Assembly: GCA_037349105.1 (NCBI GenBank) | Contig: JAYJMM010000120.1 | Span: forward strand, 5,956,001 to 6,020,000 | DNA length: 64,000 nucleotides | DNA from: Limnomonas spitsbergensis | Lineage: Eukaryota > Chlorophyta > Chlorophyceae > Chlamydomonadales | Direction of reading: 5' to 3' | Part shown: positions 34,818 to 46,798 of the stretch, in pieces | Numbering within the stretch: position 1 is the stretch's first letter | How the letters are laid out: the number at the start of each line of letters is the position of its first letter | Translations under genes and position numbers: made by a program | Notes under the pieces: generated by a model | The model's database searches: none | What the model saw: only the letters and a program-made list of their open reading frames with translations | Told to the model about the DNA's origin: nothing

Positions 34818-37800
34818 TCAGCCCTTGAAGTAGGTGGTGGGCACAAATGGCATCTTGGTGACAGTGGCAGAGTTCTGCTTGCCGCGAACTGACAGCTTCA
34901 CCTCAGTGCCAGCCTTGTCAAAGCCCTTCTCGATGTACCTGCATGTGCAACAGAGGATATCAGAAACAAATCCTTGTGAGCGACTAAACAGTTGCGAGTC
35001 CTGCGCCGTGGCATTCACAAAGCCAGCCTAAAACGCATTAAGCGGATGCCCCTGGTGGATCCGGTTTCAAAAATAAACAGGTAAAAAGCTGCCCTGCCTT
35101 AAGTGGTTTCCTACCTGCAAAACACCATTCCTGCTCAAAGCCAGATCAACGTCTAGGGCTCAGCAGCATGCGATTTCCAAACACAGCCTGGACAGTGGAC
35201 ATCCTGATACCATGGATCTATCACCCAGACTCGGGAGCTGATGGACACGTGCTCGGCCCCTTCTCCCACTTCCCACTCACCCCATGGCGATGTTCTTCTT
35301 GAGGCATGGGCTGTGCCCTCCGCTCGTTATCTCCCCGATCACCCTGCCATCCGCTGTCAGGATCTCGCTGTGCTGGCGGGGAGGTGCACCTCCTGCCGAG
35401 ACAAAGCCCACACGGCGCTTGGTCACACCCTCAGCCAGCTGCTTCTTGATCACCTACGAGCACGCAATCGAAAAACAGTCAAAGAACCGTCGCCTTGTAC
35501 TGCAGGCATCACCAGTTAACACTCTCTCAAGCTGCCATTCAGGGTCCACCACGTCTCATGGCTGCCAGCATATACTCATTGCGCCTGGTCTCCCTGACAC
35601 ACTCATCACACACTTGCCTGGACAGGTTAAATATTCACTGTTCCAGTCACCCAGGACCTCCACCAGCCAGGGAAGTCACAGCCGATCGGTGGCCGACCTG
35701 AATAGCAAAAAAAGAAATATGGCCGATCGCCCCGCTAGGGGCGACTCGGCGACGGCCGAAAGAAAAAGAAGAGGGGGGTCGGCCTAAGGCAGGCCGCAGC
35801 CGAAGGATGCGGAGGGGGGGGGTCGGCCGAGAGCAGGCCACAGTAAGCCTTTTTGAAATTGCTTTCGGCTACCAATGGTCAATACGAAATAGCAATCGAA
35901 GGCTGTCCGAACGACCAGACCCACGCTTTCCATTACAAAATCGGCGGTGAAGCGACCACTAAGACAGATGTGCGAATCGCGTAACCTTGCCTGGGAATTT
36001 TCAAGAGCTTTCTTGAGGGAATTGTTGCGTGGTGCAAAAGCTTTCTTGTGGGCATTTGCAGGTCAACGGCCATGTGTCGACGAAGGTATGGCAGGATTTG
36101 TGCATGCTAAGACGATCCAAACACATTAAATTTTTAGCACGCACGAAACAGCTCACAGAGTATTCGACTGTAAGCAGTAAACATCGAGATATGGAGCAAA
36201 CGAAAGCTCTTCAGCTAAGCAAAAGTTATCTCGATGCAGGTCATGCAACCCGTACGATTGTGGAAAGTTTGAAGCCGGACAAGACATGTGTGTCTCGAAT
36301 ACATCCATTCCAAGTGGTATGCCGGAAATGCCAGCTCGTCTCAATTTCTCCCCCGTCGCGAGACGGATTCCACCTATTTTCAGCACGAAACCTTCACATG
36401 CATACGAAAAGATTGTAATATATGTCATGAAGCCGAGTTACCATGTAGGGACATGGTACAGCCTGGTTTACACCGCCGAAAACAGTGTGGGCCTGGTCGT
36501 GGGGAGAGCCAGTATGAGTGCCCTCCAGGCCGGAAAAAATACACGACTAAATTATGGGGGGGGGGGATATTATAGCCGACCAAGTTCGGACGACAGTTCG
36601 GCCGGCCGAACTGCCGAAGGCAGTTCGGCTTCGGCCAGAGTAGAATTTCGAGGTCCGTAACTTCCCTGCCACCAGCCCTGGCCCAGAACTTTGTAGATCT
36701 CCAGTGATCTCCTTAGGAGGCAGTACCCCCTCCTGGAATGCATGCACAAGCGCACCTGTCCTCCGAGGAAATCAAAGGCCTCGCGCCGCCTCTTGCCGAC
36801 GCACCACGCCAGGCCCGCCTCGATGGGGGTGATGTCCTCGTTCAAATCGTTGCCGTACAGGCACAAGCCCGCCTCCAGACGCAGGCTGTCTCGTGCGCCC
36901 AGACCTGCACATGCAGAGATAGCCATTGCGCGTGACAACTGCTGCAGCTGTGAGGGAATACGTGAGCGCATCATGAAGAGAATGCGGGGGCGCAGCATAA
37001 AAGCGGACAGCGATATCATGCGGACAGAGAGATATGTAAAAAAATAACTGAAGAGAAGTTAAGGATTTCAAACAGCCGGGCCCCTTTTTCCCTCCCATCT
37101 ACTGTTTGACGTTTCACCTGCACTCACCGCACATCTTAAGGCCTGGCTGCGCCAAAAGGGCCTCCGTGAGCTCCAGTGCCTTGCCATTGGGCACGCTAAT
37201 TTCGAAGCCATCCTCGCCAGTGTACCTGCGGGTGGGATTCAGCAAGGCTGCAGTGAGTAAGCCTGGGCAGCAGCAACAGCCAGGGGCCTGGCTTCCAGCC
37301 CTTAGGCAATACCTCTAACAACCCCCCCAGGCAGCACAGAGCTTAGTGCACAGCAGGCAGCCAAAGGGGGTGGCCAACACTGGACTAACTGGAACCCAAT
37401 TCAGACCGGCCCTCGACGGGTGGTCCAAGCAGCAGGGCTTGCTGCGTAGAGACCCGCGGCCATACCGTATACTGGGCTGTAGCTGAATTGTAGCTGAAGC
37501 ACAATAAATAGACATTGCAGTTCACCCTAGGCTCACCCAGTCCTCGTGATCCATACGGGAATGCCCTTGAGCTCAATCCGGCTGAAGTAAGAGAAGAACA
37601 TCTTGGACAGGTCGACCTTGCTGAGCGCCTGGACTGCCTTGACGGCATCAGGGCCTTGCACTGCCAGCAAGCTGCGCTCGTCATGTACCGTCAATGAGGC
37701 ATCCTTGCCCTTGGACTGCAGGGCATGCATGCAAAGGGCGCGAATTTCTCAGTGCAATGGTGTGTGAGAGGGGAAATGGTACCTTGTACATAAGGCACAG

Positions 37801-38728
37801 ATTTTAGTCATCATTCCCTGGAGGCTTTGAAATCGAGCTGTGGGTGCAAGCTCCATGTTGCATTTACAAGACCCGTGCAGTGATGTCTGTGTCCTCAACA
37901 TGCTGGCTGCTCATTGCACCTGGAAAGTCTTCAAATGTTGGCCGATGTGATCCAAGTCCTTCTCACGGCATCCAGCGTTGACGACAATGTAAAGCTCTTC
38001 GTTGGTCACCTGGATTTGAGGGGGTAATTGGAAGGGGGGTAAGAGCGTGTTCATGACTGTAAACTCTGAAGTGGTCATCCACATTCAAAGTTCAGATGTT
38101 TCGAAATCCGTTTCCTCCTCGATTCCACCATGTCTGACATGCAGCACCTCCAAAGTCCAAGACACGCACCTTCGTAACGACGGTATCATCAATGATGCCA
38201 CCCTTTTCATTTGTGAAGCAGCTCAGGGAGCCAGTTCCGTCTTTCAAGCTTGCAATGTCACCGACGACAAGGCTTTCCGTGAACGCAAGTGCATCTTTTC
38301 CCTGCGACCGACCGTAAGCAGAATGCTCGTTCAGACTCTATGCTGCATTTCGAACTTCTACTACGCATTTCAACAGGCACATCATCCTCACCGACCTTCA
38401 ACGAGATACCGCACATGTGCGACACGTCAAAGATGGATCCGTGAGCCCTGCAGTGGGTTGTCGATTCCATGATGCTGTCGCTGTATTGTATGGGCATGGA
38501 CCACCCAGCGAATGGGACCATTTTCCCTGGGAGGGACGGGACAGAGTTAGTGGACCGATCGATGATCACTGATTACATCACAACCGTACCTCCATGAGCC
38601 ACATGCAAGTCATAGAGCGCAGTCTTCTTCAAGTTTGCATCATCTGCAAAGCCCCTGAACAGTGCACCAACAACCTCCGCTTGCGCCGACCGGCTCGCGG
38701 GCAGGATTTTTGCAATTTGCTTAAGCAT
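34818..38728 (-). CDS. GCVT: Aminomethyltransferase, T-protein of the mitochondrial glycine cleavage system
   Basis: T-protein takes the aminomethyl group from lipoylated H-protein, releases ammonia and makes methylene-tetrahydrofolate; it is central to photorespiration. Nine exons: 38728-38590, 38526-38396, 38301-38170, 38009-37920, 37715-37537, 37225-37128, 36904-36756, 35453-35281 and 34938-34818. They sum to 1212 bases, 403 residues plus stop, close to the plant protein. Every junction is GT-AG and in phase. The N-terminus ([20 protein letters not shown]) suits mitochondrial import. Family motifs run in order: [78 protein letters not shown] and [12 protein letters not shown]. The folate-binding Asp region (FDVSHM) and the Arg/Glu-rich [12 protein letters not shown] segment are intact. 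Intron 7 holds a GCCGA-rich island (about 35.7-36.65 kb) and intron 5 a dispersed repeat. I see no defect. Confidence 0.96.
35685..36650. repeat. GCCGA/TCGGC-rich island in GCVT intron 7, possible decayed TIR element
   Basis: Both ends are packed with GCCGA and TTCGGC palindromes (for example near 35720-35840 and 36580-36645) and with G runs (35811-35821, 36555-36565). The interior has a GCGTAACCTTGCCTGGG segment resembling the interior of the type-A/B elements. Clear terminal repeats or a target duplication were not found, so the limits are approximate. Confidence 0.4.
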
Positions 38729-39279
38729 ATTTGCAATTGCAACTAGAGTACCGTGTCGATAAGACCTTGAACCTCTTACCCTCAGATCCACCACAAAACA
38801 GGTTTGGGGTTTTGACAGGGATCGGGGTAGTAGTGGTTAGCCTGGTGGTTAGATTGAGGTTAGGGCAGCTCTGATATTTCCCCACTATTTTGCAGCTCTT
38901 CGGCCATGAACTCAGGACGATGAAGGTACTACAAATGCACAGATGGAAACAAAACACAGACTGGTACCGGTACAGCTACAATAATGATGGAGGCAGCTGG
39001 GGACCTGCATACATACCGGATTACCGGGTTACCGGTACATGGGTTGGGACCAGTGTCCAGTCCTTGTGAGTGTCCTTGCATGATGCATCGGTGGTACCGG
39101 TATTTCAATACAAGCAGCTGCTGCCTATTGTATAACACTATCGAATTTCACCAGGTCTCCCGGTGTGAGAAGGCACCTTGGCACTCGGAGGCACCTCGTA
39201 GTGCATCTTCTTTGTCCTCCATGGACGCATGGACGTACCTCTGTCCGAAATTCTTACTAGCAGATGGCAGTGCGGAGAA

Positions 39280-41244
39280 TAATCCCTAGTGCCTGGCAGC
39301 CAGTTAGGCTTCAGCCTCTTTACAAGAAGAGCGACCCCCTTGACCCCGGTAATTACCGGCCCATACATGGCCATCACTAGCGTGCTTTACCGGCTGTATG
39401 CTAGCATGCTCACAGCCATCACTGATGAGTGGGCAAGATTGCACGGCCACGTCCCTCCTGACTGGATTTAACGACGCCGTAGCACGCTCCAGGCTGCTTT
39501 CTTCCTCAGGCATGCAATCCATGCTCAACGGGCAGCTGCAGGCCGTGGCAAGCTGCAGGTGGCCGTTGTGGACTTCACTGAGGCCTACGACAGCGTGCCG
39601 CATGGACAGTTGTGGCGGCATATATGCGAGCACCTTCACATGCATGCATGTCTGTTACGCGCTTTCCAATCGCTTTATGCCGGTGCAGTTTACACGCTCA
39701 TAGACAGCCACAAGCGCGCTGGTCATGTGCCTTGCACCAGAGGGATCAAGCAGGGCTGTCTTCTGAGACCTCTTCTATTTAGTCTATACCTCAGCGACCT
39801 ACCGGTCATGCTTACAGCCAAGTGCCCGGCTGAGGGCATTGTGCTTCAGGCGGGGCGACAGCTACGCTGCATGCTGTATGCGGACAACCTCTCCCTGCTA
39901 GCCTGCACCCCAGCAGGGCATCAGCGCATGCTTGATGTCCTGCAGAAGTACCGTATGTGGCAGATAAACAGGTTCAGGTAAACGTCAGCAAGACAGAGAT
40001 CATGGAGCTTGGCAGCGGCTTAGCAGCGCAATGCCGACAGCAAGCCGATACGTGTGTGTATGGCCCTGTTCGTGACGCGCTGAAGCGTGTCCAAGAATTC
40101 AAGTTCTTGGGCATCATTCAGCACGACAGCGGCAGCTTGAAGAGGGCCATGCATGATAGAGAGGCACCTTTGGCTGCCGCACTGCTCCGCATTTGCCGCA
40201 TGGCCGCCAAGGTGCGCCTAAGGCACCATCTACCAACACGCATCAGGTTGGCAGCTGTTTGCGCAGCGCCTGCGGCCAACTACGGCGACTTGGTGTGAGC
40301 CACCAGTCGCCTCAACAAGATGCAACAATACCTCCGGCCGCGGCAATGTCTCCAAAACAAGATGCAGTCCAGCCTGCCTCATCACTTGCGCCAGGCAGCG
40401 GGGCTACCCGCATCAGCCACCAACTGGGGGGTCCTGAGAGCTGCAGCTCCAGCCATTACAGCGAGACTGGTGGACCCATATCCTCCGCTTCTACAATGCA
40501 GCGGTGGCACCGGCAGCACAGCAAGACAGCCCTCTAATGGTTGAGGCCATGGCAGCAAATATACAGCTTGCAGTCACCCAGGGCACTGGAGGATGCACCT
40601 CGTGCTCTGATCTGCTGGTTGCACTGGAGGAGGAGGAGTGGGGGGCAGCCGCCCCCAAATTGCGCGAGGCAGCAGCTGACCTACAGCGCTTACCCGGCAC
40701 AGAGATGTTGGCTCTCGTTGACGCAGCCTACGAGCAGGTGCAGCTGGATGCAAGCGGTGGGGGGGACCCCAGGGACCCTACCACTGAGCACAGGTCTGCG
40801 GCAACCTACTGCACCTGGTTCCAGACCACGGCGTGCACACAAGCCAGGAGCCGCACCAGCACGAGGGAGTGTGCTTGTGTCCGCACACATTTGCAACTAC
40901 GGCTCGGCACGATCAGCACAGCTGACACTAGAGGACGGCGCAGCGGTTATTGGCAAGAGGCACGTTGCTGCCAACGATGTTGGTCAAGGGGCGAGGGCGA
41001 GCATGTAGAGGATGCAGGACATGCTTGCTTCCAATGCCCTAGTGTCAGGGAGCATTTACAGGAGTGGAGGTGGGCAGGTCCCCCGAACGGTGCCACGAAA
41101 TTCCACCAGCTGTACCAGGCCGGGCAGGGGTGGGGTGCACCTGCTTTTGTGGCCGCTGATGTAGACTTTGTCGAGGGCTATTTACTTGAGGAGCTCAGGT
41201 GCCGGACTTGTTTTACCTTCCGGCCCTTCCTTCAGTCCCATTAA
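39280..41244 (+). mobile_element. Non-LTR retrotransposon (LINE) remnant with reverse transcriptase and C-terminal zinc region
   Basis: Reverse-transcriptase motifs appear in order but in different frames: YKKSDPLDPGNYRPI (near 39320), RSTLQAAFFLRHAIHA (near 39475), VVDFTEAYDSVPHGQLW (39560-39615), GIKQGCLLRPLLFSLYLSDL (39740-39800), and the active-site box as YADN (near 39880), where active enzymes have YADD. A VNVSKTEIMELG thumb segment and FKFLGI follow. The last long frame (40504-41244) ends with a Cys/His cluster (CCQRCW, then HACFQCP) as found at the C-terminus of many LINE proteins. There is no endonuclease domain upstream and no poly-A tail downstream. At least three frameshifts and the D-to-N change mark it as dead. 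It lies about 550 bases upstream of the GCVT start, in the opposite direction. Confidence 0.85.
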
Positions 41245-41249
41245 ATTTT

Positions 41250-43550
41250 TGTTCCCTCTTCCTTTTAGCTTCTTCTGTTCTCCCATCTGAACAGTTGGGC
41301 GCCAAAGCGGCCGAGACTTCTTGCACATGGCCCAGAGGTCTAACGTCATTGACCTGCAGAAGGATTTAAAACACAAACAGAAAGCCAGAGGAAGAGCAAC
41401 ACCGCAGACGAGGCAGCAATAGTATAGTAGAGCTCAGTTTACAGGGGTCTGCAAGGTCGCCAGTCAGTGCATAATTTTAGCCTTATTTGATACTTGATTT
41501 TCATTGGACCAAGTGTTGGCAGAGATACCTGGCAGAGGTACCCTAGTATCGAAAGACATTAACATGAAAATGTTGGTCCTTGATGTGCCGGGACCTGGTT
41601 TACAAAGTGATTTTTTTAGTAAAGCAGAATAGGTAATGCTGTTTTTTAACCTTTTGATGTTGCTAACAGCATTTGCATTTCATGCGAAAAAATTGGAATG
41701 TTCACGATACATTTCAAGTACTGCTGCATTTTTCAGAGCAGCACCAGTACCGTGCGAAAACAACAAAACATTGAATGTTGTTGCACGGGCATAAATGCCT
41801 TGCGCATGTTAACCTCATGGGCCGTGGAAGCCTTGACATATGAGATTATGCATGGATGACTGACATTTGACCAGTGTAGCTTCCAGATACCCTAAGTACC
41901 AAAAGGCTGGTAGGGAACCGACCTATCAGAGAACTTTCCCGAAATCTTAACGTTTGTCTTAACAGTCCAGCGGAACATGGCAATTGATACATGGCATGGG
42001 TGCCCACAAACCAGTTCAGAAACTAAATAAACGAGGACACAAAGCGTAAAAATGTTTCTCTTCTGGTTTAGCCACCACACCACAACCACTGACCAGTGGC
42101 ATAGGAATGGACCTCATAGGGGCAGCAAACGACCCCCCAAACAAGAACTTAATGTGTGCGTAAATAAGTTGAGCCCCACCTAAAACATTAGGAAAGCGAC
42201 TGAATGTTTAACAACATTTGGATATGAATGTCCTTATAAATCATGCATCACCAGTCACAGATAAAAAAAGGAAGCACATATTTCTGCATTTTGCATATGC
42301 TACTCTCCTTACACAGCTTCATGGCCCAATACCCTCAAACATTTGGATTTTTGGAAAAGTTGGATTTATCTCTTAGCAAAGATCCATGTAAGACGGACAG
42401 AAAATCATGCAGAGCTCATTTTAATTCGAGACTGCAGAATTTGTGAAACCTTTCTGCCAGGTTTTTCTTAACGACCTGTCTCTAACAATGCCGGCCCCAG
42501 GCCACGCCGAAAACATTATTGGGCCGGCCGAGAACATTATTGATTTAACCAGAAAGTCTTGTAAGCAAAAGCCACTCACAAATAGGCTCGACAATCGTAA
42601 AATGCAGTTGTAAACTGCCGGCAACCACAGATAACCAAAGCAGGAATAAACTGAACATACATTAAACAAGAGGGTAGGCAGATGAGGTCGCTAGGTGTAC
42701 GGCTTCGATGCTGCAACACTGGCAGAACTCACATACCGTGCCCCTGCAGCATCCCATGCTGATGCCGCGCATGCATGCAACAAGTATGGCAACACTTCCT
42801 CCCACGGGTCACCCGGGCAAAGCGCTCGTTATTACAATGAAATATGTCAAGAGGCCCCAGAGGGATCATCAAACCTCGGTATCAATAACGTAACGCAAAA
42901 CTCATGTTTAGCAGCTACTTTGGCTGAGGTTAAGGAGGAGATGGGTGCGTTTCACACAGCAATGCATCTCGTCTCCTGGCAGTCGTAAAGGATGCCCCAG
43001 GATGAGGCCAGGTGACAACGCCCTAAGCACTCAGCAGTAACTGGGGGCTGAAAGACAATGAACAGGTCAAGAGGAATGTAAAGTGCACATGCCTATTCAC
43101 CAGATGCACTTCGGTGGGTGACACCAGTAGCCAGTAGGGAACTTAAAGCAACATAAATAGAAATGTCTAATTCAGGGAGAGATACGACACCATGATTGCC
43201 ACATCAATGACACCATTAGACGAGACATCGTGCGGAAATAATCAAAAAAAGTTTCAGCCTTGAGGGCCGACAGGAATTGCATCAAGGGCAACATGAATCA
43301 GCTTTGCCCTGAGAAAGTCACACACACAGACGTGCATGCTAGTCGAGATGTGATGTGCTTAGCAGCTTAGCTTATATTTGGATTCCAAAACTATTAAGAT
43401 GGTGTTTATGAACAAACCTTAAATTGAGATAGTCAAAATGTTCCTTTAGTAACATTCCAAGAGTCCCCTCAAGCCCATGACCCATCCATAGCATAGCCAA
43501 CCGTTTCTGGTGGTCAGTATTTAGAGAGGCTCCAATGCCTTCAGTAATGC
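41250..43550. other. No gene seen
   Basis: AT-richer than its surroundings, with only short scattered frames on both strands and no recognisable motif. Confidence 0.4.
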
Positions 43551-43555
43551 CCTGA

Positions 43556-44535
43556 TTATTTAGCAGCCCACCGTCCTAACCTTGACATTATGTCCTCCTG
43601 TGTCATCTGGTCAGGTACCATTGCCAAGCTTACCCGCCTTGATTGCACGACTAGCATGGCATTGCCCACCGGCTTGGCTCTTAAGCATGTCGATCTGGGT
43701 CTTACATTTCCAGATGCCACGGGGGAGTCTGGACACAAAGGTTTCATGCCCCCAGCTGCTGAGACAGTGCATGGCGACCTCTCAGAATTACCCACATCCT
43801 CAAGCTTGGATCTAGGGGGGGCCTGACGTCCTGCTTTATCCGCCAAGCCTGCACTTGCAGGGGCCACTGACAGGTTCATCCTACCGATACCTGTACAAAG
43901 AACGGGAACATGGCAGAGTGCGTCAATGCATGCTGCTAGGACCCGGCAGTGGCAACCTGGCAGTGCTGAAGTTCTCCATGCAGGCATCAAACCCACCTCC
44001 AGCTAAGCAACCGGTATCTATGGACCTTGCGGGTCCAAGCGAGACAGCCGACCACTTCGGGGTTCATCGAGGCTATATGAGGCTTGGCTTGCTTGTTAAT
44101 ACCGTCGCAATATTCGAAGTTTGCTGCAGCATTAGGCTGTCGATGAGTGCCGCCCGATACTTGCTGCTGCCAGATGCTGACGCTGCTGACTTCGCCGCTG
44201 CTTTGCCTTGACGATGTGCCCGAACCGCCCTCCGCATATCGGACCTCTCTAACGTCGTAAGGAATTATCTCAGCCAGCCTCTTGGCTCGAGCCTCCGCTC
44301 GAACAGCCTCGTTTCCGCTGGTCACTAAGTTCTTTTAGAACTCGCATTGATTCTCTCTGATCGCAGTCTGCTGTAATGGCGTTGTCATTAGCTGCTCATA
44401 CCCAAATTTCGACTTCCACCTCTCCTGAAATGCACCCTCGTGGGATGTGTGTGACATCGTGTCTAGTGTTTGGAAAGAAAGAAAGAAAACGCCTGAGCGT
44501 GGCTTGAGGAATACGGGATTGTAAACGCCGTACAC
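43556..44535 (-). CDS. Open minus-strand frames of unknown function, possibly a pseudogene
   Basis: A frame from an ATG near 44457 gives a protein-like stretch (HEGAFQERWKSKFGYEQLMT), meets TAA at 44335-44337, and continues in the same phase with another protein-like stretch (EARAKRLAEIIPYDVREVRY) to 43987. A further 146-aa frame in another phase runs to 43556 and ends QEDIMSRLGRWAAK. An intron spanning the stop, or decay, would explain the pattern. No family is recognised. The next TIR element starts about 140 bases upstream. Confidence 0.3.
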
Positions 44536-44675
44536 ACTGGAGTGCCAGAGCAGAGCAATATAGGATTACGAATTACGATGTCGGAGGTGGGACGCGTAAT
44601 GTGTGGGGGGCTTCTTTATCTCGATTAAGAAAGGAACCAAAAATAGGATAGGAAGAAGATGCTAAAAGATGCTAA

Positions 44676-45253
44676 CAGCCCGTTTCCGATTGACCCCGGA
44701 AAAGTTCCGGGGTCTTTCCGGGGTGAAACGGGCACCCCGGAAAAGTTCAGGGGTGCTTCGATGCCGTACATTTACCCCGGAAATCAGCTTTTTCCCGGGG
44801 ACCTCCCCCCCCTCCCCGGAAAAATTCGGGGGCGTTGCGTTGTCCAGCTGGCATGATCCTTCGAAAGTTCGAATCGTCACGTTCATATAGCGCGCGCATT
44901 GCTGTAGTTTCTTTACATGGTTCATCTGGGCCACGTTGTGTGAACAGGGTGTTGGGGAGGTGATCGTTGAGACGATCTTGTGGCCGATCTTGGGCAAAAG
45001 ACGCTTCAGAGAGGCTCAAGTTGCGCAGTTTGTAACGAATGGTGTGAAGAGCAGCTACGCAAATCGTGCCTATCCTCTTGCTCGGCAGTGGAGCTCGGGA
45101 AGTTCAAATGTGCGCGCCTTAACTAAGCCGAACAGAAAAGGGAGTCGCTTGATTCTGTCTCATGAGGTCAGTCGGAAACGAACACCCCGGAATATTTTCG
45201 GGGTCCATCGATCGTCCTACCTTGTTTTTCCGGGGTCAATCGGAAACGGGCTG
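44676..45253. mobile_element. Complete TIR element, type C (PIF/Harbinger-like MITE), 578 bp
   Basis: The left end CAGCCCGTTTCCGATTGACC and the right end are perfect inverted copies for over 20 bases. The flanks are TAA on the left and TTA on the right. Just inside lie CCCCGGAAAAGTTCCGGGG and many more CCGGAA/TTCCGG sites, plus a TTCCCCGGGG, C-run, CCCCGGAA hairpin near 44790-44825. There is no transposase gene. Layout matches the type-A elements but the hairpin sequence differs. Confidence 0.8.
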
Positions 45254-45259
45254 TTAAAG

Positions 45260-46795
45260 CAGGGCTACAAAGCAAAGGAAAGTACGGCAGGGAGTACAAC
45301 TGGGTGGGGCAGGTGGGGTTATGCTCTTACGCAATGGTAGGTGGGCGCACCTTAGACATAGAACGTAAACCCAGCCCATTGTGGTGCATAAAGAGAGAAG
45401 GCGAAGAACAGAGGAGGAGAGCAGTAGAGTGCAGCGCTTTATTGGAAACTGTCGATTCTTCTTCGACGACGCCAGTCTCATCGGGGTCACATCAATCCCA
45501 GACATCAATCGATAAGACAGCACTCAGGTCTCAGGCCACTCACTGGGTGAGCATCACTCCCATTTATGTTCATGCCAACCTCCTATGTGAGGGTGGCATG
45601 GCTGCACCATGGTCAGGCTGTGCATGGTAGCTGGAATTGAGCATAGTCATTCCCCACCAGCTCCACGTGGCCGAGCGTTGAGCAGAGCCCAGCGGGTATG
45701 CACCGTTAATTTCTGACATGGGCCCACTCACTAGAGTCAAGATCCGGACCTGAATCCAACCCTCTGCCAAGCTGTGAAACATGCATCACATGTTCACATC
45801 TGCTCCACGTGCATCTGGGTAATACCATGGGGTAATACAGGGCGTCCATGCAATGTGCTGGCGGGCTTCGTTTCGCTCAGTAGGGCTGCACTGGTTAAGC
45901 CACCACAGCATCACATAGGGGCCACTGCAACTCAAACAAGGTACCAGTCTGAAATAAAATATATTTAGTGGAAGGTGGCTTCCATCATATGTTTCATCGG
46001 GGAAGGATCAACTGTTAGATTCATCCCACTTCTGATTGAGGCATGAGGCTATGGACAGGTTCAGGAGGAGGTTTCATGCACATTATATGCATACTATATG
46101 GAGGACGGCCAGTATTTTCCACTCGATACCAGGGGAACTGATCGGTACAACACAGGACATGTTATCAATTCTCAGGACCGTCGCATGGCAAGTTTGAGGG
46201 CCAGCGATGTTTTCCGGCATAAAAATAGCATTCAGTAGGTTCATAAAGCTTGTGTACCGTTTAGGTAAGGGTCTCTCTCTCTCCAAACCGTCCCACGGCC
46301 TTAGATAACCCAAACAAAGCGAGATTGAACACCAGAATCCTTGATTTGACACGCAAAAGGGCAGCGTGCAATGCATAGATCAATCAAATGAGCATCGGAG
46401 CCCATGACTGCCACTGTTAATGTGACAAAACAACATTGCACGCCAACATCGAAAATTAGAGAGATTTTGTGAAATAAAAATGTATTAATACTGGTAAAAA
46501 TAAATACCTTACCAGCATCAGCTTCATTCTCGGCATTATTTGAAGCGACGGGGCCAATTCCGAATGTCAGTTTGTCACGAAAGCATTGGCTGAGGACCCC
46601 TCTCGGAGGATGTATGAGGCTACGTTATCAAGGGACAGAGCTTCTTGAGCCCGAACAGGCCGAACCCAGTCAGACCCTAGCGACACGGCGTGATAGAATG
46701 GTTAAGTTCAAATACTAAAATGTCATTGACTGTCAGCATGGACAATTGCCGCAGAAGATTCTTCAGCAACGGTGAATGACCGCATTGGCGTCCTG
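45260..46795. other. No gene seen; contains a dispersed repeat copy
   Basis: A tRNA-like dispersed repeat lies at about 45595-45690. Otherwise only short frames occur. The final exon of the PP2C-like gene begins at the right edge. Confidence 0.4.
45595..45690 (+). repeat. Dispersed repeat, SINE-like, copy 1
   Basis: Shares GGCATGGCTGCACC, GTGCATGGTAGCTG, CCCCACCAG and CGTGGCCGAGCGTT, in the same order and spacing, with 55751-55880. The last motif resembles the A-box region of tRNA-Leu/Ser (GTGGCCGAGYGGTTAAGGC). Confidence 0.6.
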
Positions 46796-46798
46796 CCC

